From Theropithecus gelada (lineage: Eukaryota; Chordata; Mammalia; Primates; Cercopithecidae), in NCBI RefSeq assembly GCF_003255815.1, contig NC_037689.1, positions 139,147,435 through 139,211,434 of the forward strand: a DNA stretch of 64,000 nt, read 5' to 3'. Shown one piece after another: positions 53,995-64,000 of this stretch. Each line of letters opens with the position of its first letter. The stretch's first letter is position 1. The translations under genes were made by a program, and so were the position numbers. The notes under the pieces are model-generated. The model searched no databases, was not told where the DNA came from, and saw only the letters and a program-made list of their open reading frames with translations.

Positions 53995-55350
53995 GTTTTA
54001 CAAACCTAACACAGTAGGCACAAGGTCTGTATAAAGAAAACTATAAGACTCTGATGAATATAATGAAGGGATATTCAATTTTCAAGGATAGAAAAACTCA
54101 TTATTGTCAAGATGTCAATTCTAACTTGATCTATTGCCTACAATCCCAATCAAAATCCTAGCAAGTTATTTTGTGGATATCACCAAACTTATTTTAAGGA
54201 CTAAAATATGTTTTATGTGGAAATGTAGAAGACTAAGATTAGCCAACACAATATTAAAGAAGAAGAAAGTTGGAAGACTAACACTTCCCAACTTCAGGTC
54301 TTACTATAAAGTTACAGTAATTGAGACAGTGTGATATTAAAGAAACAATAGACAAAAAGGTCAAGAAAATACAATACACAGCCCAGAAATAGACCTACAG
54401 AAATATAGTCAACCAACTTTTGACAAGGAATCAGAGGCATTTCAATTAAGAATAATCTTTTCAGTCAATTATACCAGAACAAATAGACATCCACATGGAG
54501 AAAATGAAGCTAGGCACAGACCTTAAACTCTTCATAAAAGCTAACATAAATTCAATCACAGACCTAAATATGAAAATAAAATTTTAAAAACCTATGAAAC
54601 ACATAGAAGATACCATAGGAGAAAACCTAAGTGACTATGGTTTGAGAAAACTTTTTAGATACAACCCAAAAGGAGCATCCATGAAAGAAAAAATTGGTAA
54701 GTTTGGCTTCATAAAAATGAAAAAATTCTGTTAAGAGAACGAAAGGAAAAATGAGAAACAAGGATAAAAGTTTTGCAAAAAAATCTGACTAAAGATGTGT
54801 ATCAAAAATATATTCAGAACCCTCAACTCAATAATAAGAAAGCAATCTAATAAAAATGGACAAAAGATCTGAATAGATATACACTACACCAAAGAATATA
54901 TACACATTGCAAATAATAATGTAAAAAGATGATTAGCATCATATGTCACTAGGGAATTACAAAGTAAAACAAGATACCACTACACATCTTTTAGAGTGGC
55001 TAAAATGAAAACAACTGAAAATTTCAAACACTCAACAGGAGGCTGAAGAACAGGTACTCTTAGTCATTGCTGATTTTAAATTGAAAAAAAATACAGTCAC
55101 TATAGAAACAGGATTGTATGATTCTATGCATTTTAAATCTGGAAATGATTTTTAAAAAAGTAGATAAAGAAAACGCGCTAAACACACTATTGTTGCTGGG
55201 ATTTGGGTAGAGGGTTGTGGTTGACTATCAAGGTGAAGCAAGAGAAATTTTTGGCTAAAAGAAGGGATCTCTATGACATTTTAGTGGTAGATGTAAGACT
55301 CTATATTTTCTATGATAAATAAAAATGTTCATTATAGTGAATGCTGATGT
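53995..55350 (+). mobile_element. Old LINE-1 ORF2, plus strand
   Basis: ORF2 text: 'gaaaactataagactctgat' (54037), 'acaatcccaatcaaaatcc' (54139), 'taaagttacagtaattgag', 'gacctacagaaatatagtc', 'ggagaaaacctaagtgac' and 'aaaacaagataccactaca'. Many stops are present. The 66-codon frame at 54134-54334 is part of it. Confidence 0.82.
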
Positions 55351-55359
55351 ATACAAAGT

Positions 55360-55600
55360 TTTAAAAATCGGCCATGCACTGGGTTTTCAAAAGAATGCTG
55401 AGAAAAGAATGGATTTTACAGGATTAAATGTTAAAGGAGAGGCACCAGCAAAAAAGGGTTTGTCTTAGTCTAGGTGAGAGATGAGCCACAGAGTTAGTAA
55501 TGGAGATCAATTGAAGTGGAGGGACTTCACATGGGTTTTAGAGGTTGGAGTAACAGATGCTGCTCTTGGATTTGATAAAAATTGAGAGAAAGGGAGGCAT
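55360..55600 (+). repeat. Ancient dispersed repeat fragment
   Basis: 'tgagaaaagaatggatttta', 'tggagatcaattgaagtgg' and 'gataaaaattgagagaaag' resemble the far end of the unnamed family noted at 9690-10060. Assignment is tentative. Confidence 0.35.
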
Positions 55601-57039
55601 CAAGTATACCAAAAAATGTGCCACCTATAGCAAAAAAGTCACATTGAGCTATTATTTTTTAATAAGTTGTCAGCCCTCACGTGTATTTTATAACCTCTCT
55701 GAACCACACACAAACACTCCTTCTTCCTTGAAATCAGGGAATGCCCTCCCCTCCCCCAAACCTGTGTGCAAAGAAATCTATATTCATGGCAACTATGGTA
55801 AATCTTTAGTGACAGAGGCAGCATGTTCTTTGAAGGCTGAATCTAAGTGAGAATAAGGAACCGAAGGTGAGTCATTTGGGGCATGTTAGGAAAATGGTTG
55901 TGTTCACTCCTTTAAAAGGTCCCTGACACTCCCCATTGATTCAATCCCAAGAACGTTAGTCCCTCTCTCTTCTGGACAGGAGATTTATTTCCAATACCAG
56001 GAGGTAAAAGGATAGGCTGCCATTTTCTTTTTACCATCCATAAGAAATGCTTCCTTCTTGGGACCTCAGAAGAAAAGCTCCATGAGGATAATTCCCAAGG
56101 ACATGGGAGCCAGAGCTGGAATTTACCCGCCAGCTGCCTCCCAGTCTGGGAGAAGAGCTTCCTTGTCTGTGGGTTTCCACCTTGAGCGCTGAGGTTTGAT
56201 GATCCACCAATCCTGGCTATGAGCAGAGGCCCACTGCCCCTGGGACATGGAGACAAAGCTGAAGAAGGAAGTCAGCTCATAAACGACTGAGTTGATCCTC
56301 ACCATAGTCAATAAAATGGGCCCCAACCCTTAGGGAAGTCTCTGGCAAAGCCACAAGTCAACCTTTTTTGGAATCTCAGGGTTCCTGAATCCTGCTGAGG
56401 GTCCTGTCAGGAGTAAGAACAGCTGAAAGGAAGTATGTGAGTCTCCTATCTATATGGAGAGAAAAATAAACCTCTATTCCCATCACATTTGGGCAAACTG
56501 GTACTGCCTCTAAGTCAGTAAACTGTTTTTGGACGTGGTCAGGTTTCTGTCATCAACACAACATGCCCTGTTCATGACTTTCTGGAGTAGAACTGTTCAC
56601 GTTGTATTTCTTGGATCCACAGAGTTCCAGAGGTAAGCAGAAGCACTGGCCAAGTAGGAGAGGGAATTAATACAACATTGTCCCAAGTGGCCTTCCCCCA
56701 GCCACTGCTGAGATTTCAAGTCTTGCTCTCAGGAAGCAACGGTTCATGAAAGCAGTCAGGCCTTTTATGGCTGAAACAAGGGGGCAGAAGTAGATGCTAT
56801 TTCATGTGCTCCTCTTTGACTCTTATCATCTTACTTCCCCCTGGTACTGAAGTGACCAGAGACTCCAGCCTCTTTCAGTGCTTTCAAATCCAGGCTTACT
56901 GATGCTCTAATTTACTTATACTGCGAACTTGCATAAAGATAATTTATACAAAGACTTATTATTCTGAGTATGTCTGTGTATTTTTGCGGGTTTTTTATAA
57001 TAAATATTTTTAAGGTAGGTTTTGAATTTCCCTGTAATT
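55601..57039. other. Unassigned 1.4 kb, no gene called
   Basis: Higher in GC than its surroundings. Frames of 97 codons (plus) and 114 and 67 codons (minus) lie within 55557-56326. None resembles a family I know, and no promoter or splice context is evident. It may be unique DNA or an LTR I do not recognise. It contains a 17-bp segment (56131-56147) that recurs exactly at 57608-57624. Confidence 0.35.
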
Positions 57040-58060
57040 GTTTTCACTGTTTAATATGAAAAAGAGTTCCACTTACATTAGGTTTTTTGTATGGATATTC
57101 TGTTGTTCCACTGACACTTATTTCAAGAAGACTCTCTCTTGCTCTAAAGCTGCAAGTTTTAGCACATGTTTATACATGTTTTGTTGGTTTTGTTTTTCAG
57201 AACTCTCCATTCAGTTCCTTTGGTCTATCTCTGCACCCAAATCTCAAACTCTTCATTATAGTAGCTTTGTAATTCTTACTATCTGGTAGACAAATGACTC
57301 TTTTTCAAGTGTATATTGACTATGCTTGTCCATTTGCATGTCTTTATATTTTAGAATCAGGTGATTCTCACATGCCTTCAGGTCCAAAGTCCTTTGGCAG
57401 TTTTGATTTAGGATTGCAATCAATCTGTAGATTCCTTTTTGGGAAGAATCAACATATTTAAAATATTGAATATTCATGCCCATGAATTTATTTTATTTTA
57501 TGTTCAGGTAGGTCTTTGTTAATATGCCTCAACAGCATTTTAATATTTTTGTCTGTAAAAATTTTTTGGTTAAGCTTTTTTAACCAAAAAATATTTTAAC
57601 CAGCCATCAGCTGCCTCCCAGTCTTATTTGGTTAAAATGTTTTTGGTGAAATTATTTTCCTAAGATAATTGATATTTTGGTACTATAGGTTAAAACTATA
57701 TATTCTTTACTTTCATTTTCATACTCTTTCCCTGACGAAAAATGAAGTTGATATTCTTTTGAATATTGACCTTATACTAGCAAACTGATATACTATCATA
57801 TATTGAATAAATTATCTTTAGTTGTTTTGGATTCTTTTCGTGCACAGTCTAATCATCCATCAATCACAAAATCTTTGTTTCCAACTGGCCAATCTTCATT
57901 CCTTCATTTATTCCTCTTTGGATTACTACACTTGCTACTACCTCTAGTATAAGAAGTAATAGAAATACTTGTAGCAGAAACTCTAGGTTAGGCCTCAAGT
58001 TCAAACTAGAGGCTTTCAACATTTCCTTAAAAGATATATCTGTTATAGGTGTCTCATGCA
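57040..58060 (-). mobile_element. Old LINE-1 ORF2, antisense
   Basis: 'cctttggtctatctctgcac' (57219), 'tttggcagttttgatttagg' (57394), 'ggattgcaatcaatctgtag', 'catgcccatgaatttatt' and 'gtgcacagtctaatcatcc' are antisense ORF2 text. At 57557-57638 it is interrupted by a hairpin-like insertion. Frames of 83, 61, 75 and 65 codons are artefacts. Confidence 0.75.
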
Positions 58061-58089
58061 TATCCTTTTATCTAGTTTGGTAACATTTT

Positions 58090-58690
58090 TCATATTTGAT
58101 AAACTTTATGTTTAAATAATTTTAGATTTATAAGAAAATTACAACAATAATAAGAAAGTTATCATATGTTCCACACTCAATTCCTCCTGTTATTAACATC
58201 TTACCTTGGTAAGGTTTCCTAAAACTAATGAACCAGTATTTATACATTGTTTTTAACAAATATTCTTTATTTATTATTGAACATACTTCAGTCACATTTT
58301 CTTACTTTTCACGAAATTCTGTTTTCTATCCCAGGATCCCCTGAGGATACTCCGTTGCTATTAGTTATCATGTTCCTTGGATGCCCTTTGGCTGTACCAG
58401 TTGATTGAGACATTTCTCGATTTTGAAAACATTGACACTTTTGACAGTTTCATGTGGTTAGGCATTTTGTAAAATTGACTTTGATTGGGATTTATGTGAT
58501 TTTTTTTGTCATTATTTGATGTAAGTTATATTTCCTGGAAGGATGAACAGACAGGTGAAGTGCCATTCTTATCATATCATACCGACAGCACATAGTACCA
58601 ACATAATTTGTCACTGATGATATTAACTTGATTACCGTGGCATCGTGGTGCTTTTTAGCTTTATTCAGGGTAAAGTTACATTATTTTTTG
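58090..58690 (-). mobile_element. Old LINE-1 3'UTR-type segment
   Basis: 'ttttagatttataagaaaat', 'ccaggatcccctgaggatac' (58331), 'gatgccctttggctgtacc', 'gattgggatttatgtgat' and 'agtgccattcttatcatatc' form a block I recognise from L1M 3'UTRs. Orientation relative to the ORF2 piece on its left suggests a separate copy. Confidence 0.55.
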
Positions 58691-58739
58691 CCGTATGTTA
58701 TACTGTCATCATGAGAAGAACAGGGAGACCCAGGACCAG

Positions 58740-60885
58740 CCAGTAGTCACATGAGGCCTGTGAGAGAACTGCAGAGACTCCCTGCCCACAAAGAGGAGGA
58801 TCCATAGAATCCAGCTCCACTACTGCTGCCAGTCCTGGGAGGCCCTGGGGCATGGTGGCCCACTGTGGCATCCCCCTGACATCTCAGAGGACAGAAAGAG
58901 GAGAAGGCTGTGCTCAGGTGAGTCTCACTTCAGATCATGAGAGGGGAAGGGACTCAGGCCCTTCCAGGCATCCCTACGATGACACAGAGGAAGGACCGAT
59001 GAGGCATCCCTCCCAAGAAACAGAAGGGCACACAAATCCAGTCCCTGTTTTCACCCTGGGAGGCCTTGGGCAGGGCCCTCAGTCAGGGATGCTAGCGCTT
59101 TTCACTTCGTCTTGGGGGTCGTCTCATGGAAATGGAAACCTTGATCTGAAGAACAAAGTGTCTGGAGAGCAAGGGAAGGGCTCCCAGGCCATGTCAGGAA
59201 TAATAACTGCAGGAAAACAGAGTCCTGCCCACACCATTTCAGAAAAAGGACACCAGAGTCCTGCCTTGAGCCTAGGAGGTCCCACCCCCCTGTGGAGGGA
59301 TGTGATTCTCCCTCTCTTCTACCTTGCAGGTCTCAGGGATGGGAGGGGCTTATTCGGAGGTGAAAGACTCAGATGCACAGAGGCAGGGAGCCCAGGCCAT
59401 TTCAAGAGTCCAGGCACAGCCTCTCAGGAAGGCAGGAAGGGAACACCCATGACTCATAGTGCTCCCTGTCCTGTCCCTGTGCCTGCTGCCAGCTCTGGAG
59501 GAGCCCATCAGGGTCCCCAGATGACAACTTTCTGACTTCCATTTTGGGAGTCAGCTGGAGGGGAAGTTTTCTCCGAGGAGAGCAGCTTCAGTTAAGCAGA
59601 GGGAGAAACCCCAGGACTGGCCACTCTGTGAGAAGAGAGCTCTGTGGAAGGACAGTGACCTTCCAACATGGAGGGGAGGCGCAGGCTGCACCCTGCCACT
59701 CCCTGCTGTCAGCCCTGGAAAAGGATGTGGGGAGGTGGGCAGGGAAATATGGATGAGGGGCTTGAAGGGAGCAGGAAAAGGTGGAGGGGTACTGAGAGGT
59801 GGGCAGGAAGGGGTGGAAAGGGTCGGGGAGGTAGGCAGGAAGGGGTGGAGGGGGCCCAGGAGATGGGTAGGAAGGGGTGGAGAAGGGCCAGTAGGTGGTC
59901 AGGAAAGTGTGGGAAGGAGGTAGAGAGGTGAGGGGTGGTTCCTCCATAGAGAGGAGACCTAGTCCCATGCTGCCCCTGCTGTCATCCCTGGTCAGTTCTG
60001 GCAGGGTTGCAGGATGTGCTTTTCCGACTTGCATCCTGGGAGTCTGAAGTATTTGAGGCATTTTGTGAGAAGGCTCAATTGAAATCAGCAGACAGAAGAC
60101 TCTTAGAACTGGCCAATCCTCAAGGTAAGGGCGCCAAGGGAGAACTGCGGGACCTCCCACCACAGAAAGAGGCAGCTCTGGCCTGCCCTGCACCTGCTGT
60201 GAGATTGGAGGTCACAGACAGGAAGAGGGCAACTAAGCGCTGAGGGACACGTCCTCATGACAGAAGAAGGCGGGAGGTGCCGGCCCTCTAGGGAATAAAT
60301 AGGAAGACTTTGAGGAAGACCAGGGGAACTGCCACCTCAGAGAACAGATCCAGAGATTCCCACCCTGCTTCTCCATATCAGCCCTCGTAAAGTTCCCCAG
60401 TCAGCTCAGGCTGAGCGACAGCCCTCTCATTGGTGGGTGAGGGGTGTAGGGAAAGGGAAGGCCTTGGTCTGAGGGTCCCATGGCAAGTCAGCACAAGGAG
60501 CAACTTCCGGTTGGCAGAGGGAAGATTCCCAGGCCCTGCTGGGGATAAGAGTGAGGACTGAGGAGTCACATGTGCATCAGAACAGACGTGAGGCCACCCT
60601 GACTGCCCCCGTGGTAGAGTGCTGGGAGGCGGCTGCCACCTCACCACCTCCCACTGCTTTCAGGGATGTGGAGTTTGCCCTGAGGTTTTGGCTCAGGCCA
60701 GAAGAGTGGTAGGGACATGGCCCTGTCTGAGAAAAGGTGAGGATGCTCATTAAATTCTGATGGGACCATGCAGTCCAGAACTGTGGGGCTCTGGGTGTCT
60801 GGCCAGCCCCAGCTGTCAGCCCTGGGAGGCCCAAGGCTCTGCTTGCACTCTTTAGCCTGAGAGGCTCCCTCACTTCCTCTTGCAG
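58740..60885 (+). other. MAGE-type repetitive 5' region
   Basis: GC-rich sequence made of diverged repeats of the kind found upstream of MAGE coding exons: 'agactccctgcccacaaag', 'ctgccagtcctgggaggccc' (58829), 'ctcccaggccatgtcagg' (59180), 'gggacctcccaccacaga' (60149) and 'gaagattcccaggccctgc' (60522). It should hold the promoter and first 5'UTR exons, but I cannot place a start site. Frames such as 58852-59535 (227 codons) and 59588-60193 (minus) come from base composition. A minisatellite lies at 59732-59937. Confidence 0.75.
59732..59937 (+). repeat. G-rich minisatellite, about 32-bp unit
   Basis: About five to six units of the type 'gaggtgggcaggaaggggtg' plus about 12 bp start near 59732, 59797, 59830, 59861 and 59893. 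The first spacing is doubled and carries a degenerate unit. The repeat creates spurious Gly/Arg-rich frames (59668-59931, 59735-59923). Confidence 0.88.
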
Positions 60886-60979
60886 GTGCTCCAGGAACCA
60901 GCAGTTGAAGACCTGGGTCTGAGGCACACTTCCTAAAACCAGCACCGCAGAGAAGGCCCAGACAGTGCCAGGAGTCAAA
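60886..60979 (+). other. Likely MAGE 5'UTR exon
   Basis: The acceptor 'cttcctcttgcag' precedes 60886 and the donor GTGAGT follows 60979 ('gtcaaa|gtgagtgcac'). The text 'gcccagacagtgccagg' and the intron after it ('gtgtaccaagggccctacc') are as in MAGE-A/C genes, where this is a non-coding exon. Predicted from sequence only. Confidence 0.7.
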
Positions 60980-61133
60980 GTGAGTGCACACCCTGACTGT
61001 GTACCAAGGGCCCTACCCCCACAAACAGAGCAGACCCGGCAGCACCTGGCCATTGCCAACTACTGCCATTCCTGGTGCCTCAGGCTCTGCCTGCCAGCTG
61101 TGCCCTGAGGTGCTTTCTCACATCCTCCTACAG

Positions 61134-61209
61134 GTTCCCAGGAGACAAACCCCCTAGGAAGACAGGTGACCTGTGAGGCCCTAGAGCACCACCGTAAGAG
61201 AAGAAGAGC
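61134..61209 (+). other. Likely MAGE 5'UTR exon next to the coding exon
   Basis: The acceptor 'catcctcctacag' ends at 61133. The 76-bp exon ends 'agaagaagagcc' with donor GTAAGC at 61210. Its size and text ('gtgaggccctagagcacc') match the second 5'UTR exon of MAGE genes. A 78-bp intron separates it from the coding exon. Confidence 0.72.
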
Positions 61210-61287
61210 CGTAAGCCGGCCTTTGTCAGAGCCATCATGGGTGAGTTTCACACCTGAGGCCAATTACAGTGTTCCTCTCTCCCTCAG

Positions 61288-62521
61288 GCCTGTTGGATCC
61301 CATCATCCACATCCCTGCTCACACATTTACCTTCTGCTCCTGAGGAAGACATTATACTTTTATTTTGAAATGTTCCTAGCCGCAACTTTGAGGAAGACTT
61401 CCAGAACCAAATTGTGATAGAGAACTTGGTAGATGCACAGGATTCCACAGATGAGGAAGAGGAGAAAGCCTACTCCATTTCCTCTTCCTCTTTCTACTTA
61501 TTATTCCCCACCTTTTCCTTCTCTTCTTCTTCCTCCTTCTCCTCCTCTTTCTTCTCTTCCTCCTCCTCCTCCTCATCCTCTACTCTGATTCTTGGTGCTC
61601 ATGAGGAGAAGGAGAAGCTGTCTGCTGGGATGCTGCCTCTTCCCCAGAATCCTCCTAAGAGTCCTCCCCAGGGTCCTCTCCAGTGTTCCCTGTCCTTCTG
61701 CTCCTCCTCCACTTTATGGAGCCCATTCAATGAAGAGCCCAGCAGCCAAGAAGATGAACATACAAGTACCTGGCACAGCCTGACAGATAGTGAGTCCTTG
61801 TTCATTTATACACTGGATGAAAAGGTGGACGAGGTGGTACAGTTTCTTCTCCTCAGATATCAAACAAACAGCCTGTCACAAAAGCAGAGATGGTGACGAA
61901 TGTCATCAACAGGTACAGGGGCTACTTTCCTATGATCTTCAGGAAAGCCCGTGAGTTCATAGAGATTCTTTTTGGCATTTCCCTGAGAGAGGTGGACCCT
62001 GAGGACTCCTACGTCTTTGTAAACTCATTAGAGCTCAGCTGTGAGGGGAGTGTGAGTGATGAGCAGGGTGTGCCCCAGAACCGCCTCATGATTCTTATTC
62101 TGAGTGTGATCTTCATTGAGGGCAACTGTGCGTCTGAGGAGTTCATCTGGGAAGTGCTGAATGCAATAGGGGTGTATGCTCAGAGGGTGGACTTCATCTG
62201 TGGGGAGCCCAGGGAGCTCGCCACTAAAGTTTGAGTGCAGGGACATTACCTGGAGTACCGGCATGTGCCCAGTAGTGCTCTTCTACGTTATGAATTCCTG
62301 TGGGGTCCGAGAGCCCATCCAGAAACTAGCAAGAAGAAAGTAGTGAGATTTTGGCCATGCAAAACAAAACCGTCCCTAGTTCCTTTCCAACCTCCTCCAA
62401 GGATGCTTTGAAAGATGTGGAAGACAGAGCCCAGGCCATAATTGACACCAAAAATGATGCTACTGCCATGGCCAGTGCAAGGTTCCGTGGCATCTCCAAA
62501 ATCTTCTCCTGTCTTGAGTGA
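61288..62521 (+). pseudogene. MAGE-C-like gene, coding exon, disrupted
   Basis: Acceptor 'ctctccctcag' at 61277-61287. MAGE proteins bind RING E3 ubiquitin ligases through the MAGE homology domain. The reading matches the MAGEC2 layout: an N-terminal VPSRNFEEDF (family form starts MPP..VPFRN), LVDAQDSTDEEEE, an expanded Ser-rich tract (61478-61584), then the domain (YTLDEKV, YFPMIFRKAREF, ILSVIFIEGNCASEEFIWEV, GEPREL, YEFLWGPRAH) and an end at TGA 62519-62521. Length is about 383 codons against 373. Defects: no in-frame start (TGA at 61366-61368; ATG 61370 is out of frame), 1-nt deletion at 61861-61871, TGA 62232-62234 for a Trp, and 1-nt deletion in the T-run 62349-62352. MAGEC3 or another C member is possible. 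Confidence 0.9.
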
Positions 62522-63055
62522 AGTCTAGGGCAGTTTCTTACCTCTGTGTTTGAAGAGGGCAGTTGAGGTACTAGGTAGTGGAGGGCCCAGGTGGGCTTGA
62601 GGGAACAACACAGTGTTCTTCGCATTTCTGTTCCATACGGGAGAGATGGAGATTTACCTCTTTTCCTTTTGTGTACTTTTTGAATGATTTTCCTTTTAAC
62701 AGTAGGTTGAATTAGCTTCAGAATATTATTTTATAAATATTAGTCACATATGTATTGCTGTTTATCTAGTTTAAGAGTAACAGTCTGATATTTTGTAAAA
62801 AAAATTGGAAAAAGTTTGTCTCTTATTTTGTGATCTGTAACAGGATAACATGGTATTGCACTAGGAATTTTCTTGAAAATGTGTAAGAACTCAGCAGTTA
62901 AATAGTGGAACAAAATAAATGATGGTGAATAGTTACATTTGCTTATCCTGCTTAGTCTGTTGTTCTTGAAAATTAAAGAAATAGACCTGGTTTTTCTTAG
63001 CTTATTCAAGAAAGTAGCAGAAATTAAATGTTAATAAATAAAAGCATCTCTGACT
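62522..63055 (+). other. MAGE-type 3'UTR with polyadenylation signals
   Basis: After the stop, the sequence keeps MAGE 3'UTR landmarks: 'gggagagatggagatttacc' (62639), 'gcttatcctgcttagtctg' (62940) and 'gtagcagaaattaaatg'. Two overlapping AATAAA signals lie at 63033-63038 and 63037-63042, so the transcript would end near 63055. Its preservation shows the pseudogene is a genomic copy rather than a processed one, in line with introns being present. Confidence 0.8.
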
Positions 63056-64000
63056 GCTTTATCTGCCTAACATTCTGTGAGCATTTGCTTGCGGAGGGGA
63101 CTCTTAGTAGTGGGGATACATGTGAAAAGCAAGAGTTATGCCTTACCTATAAAACAGTAGAATCTAGGAACAGAAGCCATGTCAAGAAGGTGGTAAGATG
63201 CTCTCTACAATCATAAGTTTACAAAGAGTGGGGAGGTGAGACTCCAGATGGAGTCTTCAAGTATAAAGTCCCTGAGCTAAGGTACTTTGGGGATTCAGGA
63301 AACTGCAGATGCTTCTGTGGGAGCTGATTGTTATGAAGCTGGGTGGTGCCAGGGGCCAGACTCTCAGAAGGTGAGAGAAAAGCCTGCAATGGAAAACTGC
63401 TCTGAGCAGTTCCCTCTGGGTGGAGGATGAGGCAGAGAGGAGTTTCCACATGGTGAATTAATGGAAGGTGTCTTGCAGCTCTCAAACTGGTGAGCTTGAA
63501 CACAGTGCAAAGACTAGGTGATTGATACCCATCATTTGCAAGGGTTTCCTGAGAAATAAGGCGATAACTCCTTGAAATGCTTCCCAGAAGCTTCTAGGCT
63601 GGCATTCATTTTCCTAGCCTGGGACAGCCAGAGCCCATTCCATTGAAAAGACATTTAATTAGGTTATTTTGAATGTAATGTGGGCAACTGTAAGCAAGGG
63701 CTAGATTTTTAGTGGAGGATAAATAGAAATAGTGATTTGGATGTGTGAGCAAAGGGAAAGGCAAAAAGGAGTTGGTCTTTGATTCAAATTCTAGGATCTT
63801 TGAGCTGCATTCCACCTGGGGAATTCTCCCCTTACCCATGTTATATAATATATTATTTCAGAAAGAAAATGTACTGAGTTGTATTTATGAAGCTGAAATT
63901 TTGGTTGAGTTGGCATTTTATGACATATTCACCTACGTCTTCTCTGAGATGTTTCAGATAACAAAAACAAGAGCTAAATTTTTCATAAAAGACAGCAGTA
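63056..64000. other. Unassigned 3' flank, no gene seen
   Basis: Unique-looking sequence with frames of 62, 94, 64 and 77 codons that resemble nothing I know. No repeat family is recognised. Confidence 0.35.

Noticed and set aside
58852..59535. 227-codon open frame upstream of the MAGE exon
   Set aside because: It lies in the GC-rich MAGE 5' repeat region, which is non-coding in the family; no domain is seen and the composition explains the open frame.
59588..60193. 201-codon antisense frame rich in proline
   Set aside because: It is the complement of the G-rich minisatellite and MAGE 5' repeats; low complexity.
61376..61576. Arg/Lys-rich antisense frame
   Set aside because: It is the complement of the serine tract of the MAGE-C-like exon; an artefact.

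Overview
The window is mammalian, and specifically primate, nuclear DNA. It is AT-rich and gene-poor and is built mostly from interspersed repeats: LINE-1 of several ages, L2, MIR, Alu/FLAM, MaLR and ERV LTRs, and one decayed class I provirus. Two Alu copies (11.9 kb, 31.6 kb) and a young LINE-1 3' end (47.9 kb) carry variants that I recall from Old World monkeys rather than apes, so a macaque- or baboon-like genome is my best guess. The MAGE-C-type sequence at the right end and the LINE-1 density suggest the X chromosome (human counterpart Xq27). Both placements are inferences.

Layout. 0-5 kb: a LINE-1 ORF2 fragment, unassigned DNA, an ERV LTR with a possible 5-bp target duplication, and an L2 cut by two LINE-1 pieces. 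5-13 kb: three Alus, an MLT1A-like LTR, L2, MIR and other old repeats. 13.5-24.9 kb: old repeats and long stretches I cannot assign, including local duplications and palindromes. 25.0-28.7 kb: a four-level nest of insertions. 28.7-42.9 kb: old LINE-1 fragments on both strands, an Alu, a THE1 LTR, L2 and unassigned AT-rich DNA. 43.3-45.8 kb: a 2.5-kb 5'-truncated LINE-1 with target duplications and a long open ORF2 piece. 46.06-46.83 kb: a fragment resembling the 5' region of MAGE genes. 46.8-54.0 kb: an old antisense LINE-1 interrupted by another LINE-1, a young LINE-1 3' end and a 5.8-kb provirus. 54-58.7 kb: old LINE-1 and unassigned DNA.

58.7-63.05 kb holds the only recognisable gene-derived locus: a MAGE-C-like gene with a repetitive 5' region, two likely 5'UTR exons and the 5' boundary of a third, coding exon, followed by a MAGE-type 3'UTR. 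The coding exon has lost its start codon and carries two 1-nt deletions and a nonsense codon, so I call it a pseudogene. I found no intact protein-coding gene, rRNA, tRNA or CRISPR array. The open frames elsewhere lie in repeats or are short with no recognisable product.

No new biological system is evident. The most informative unexplained structures are a left proviral LTR with an internal inversion, the displaced MAGE 5' fragment between two related LINE-1 segments, and several small events that look like replication template switching (25.8, 33.3, 57.6, 19.8 and 8.1 kb).
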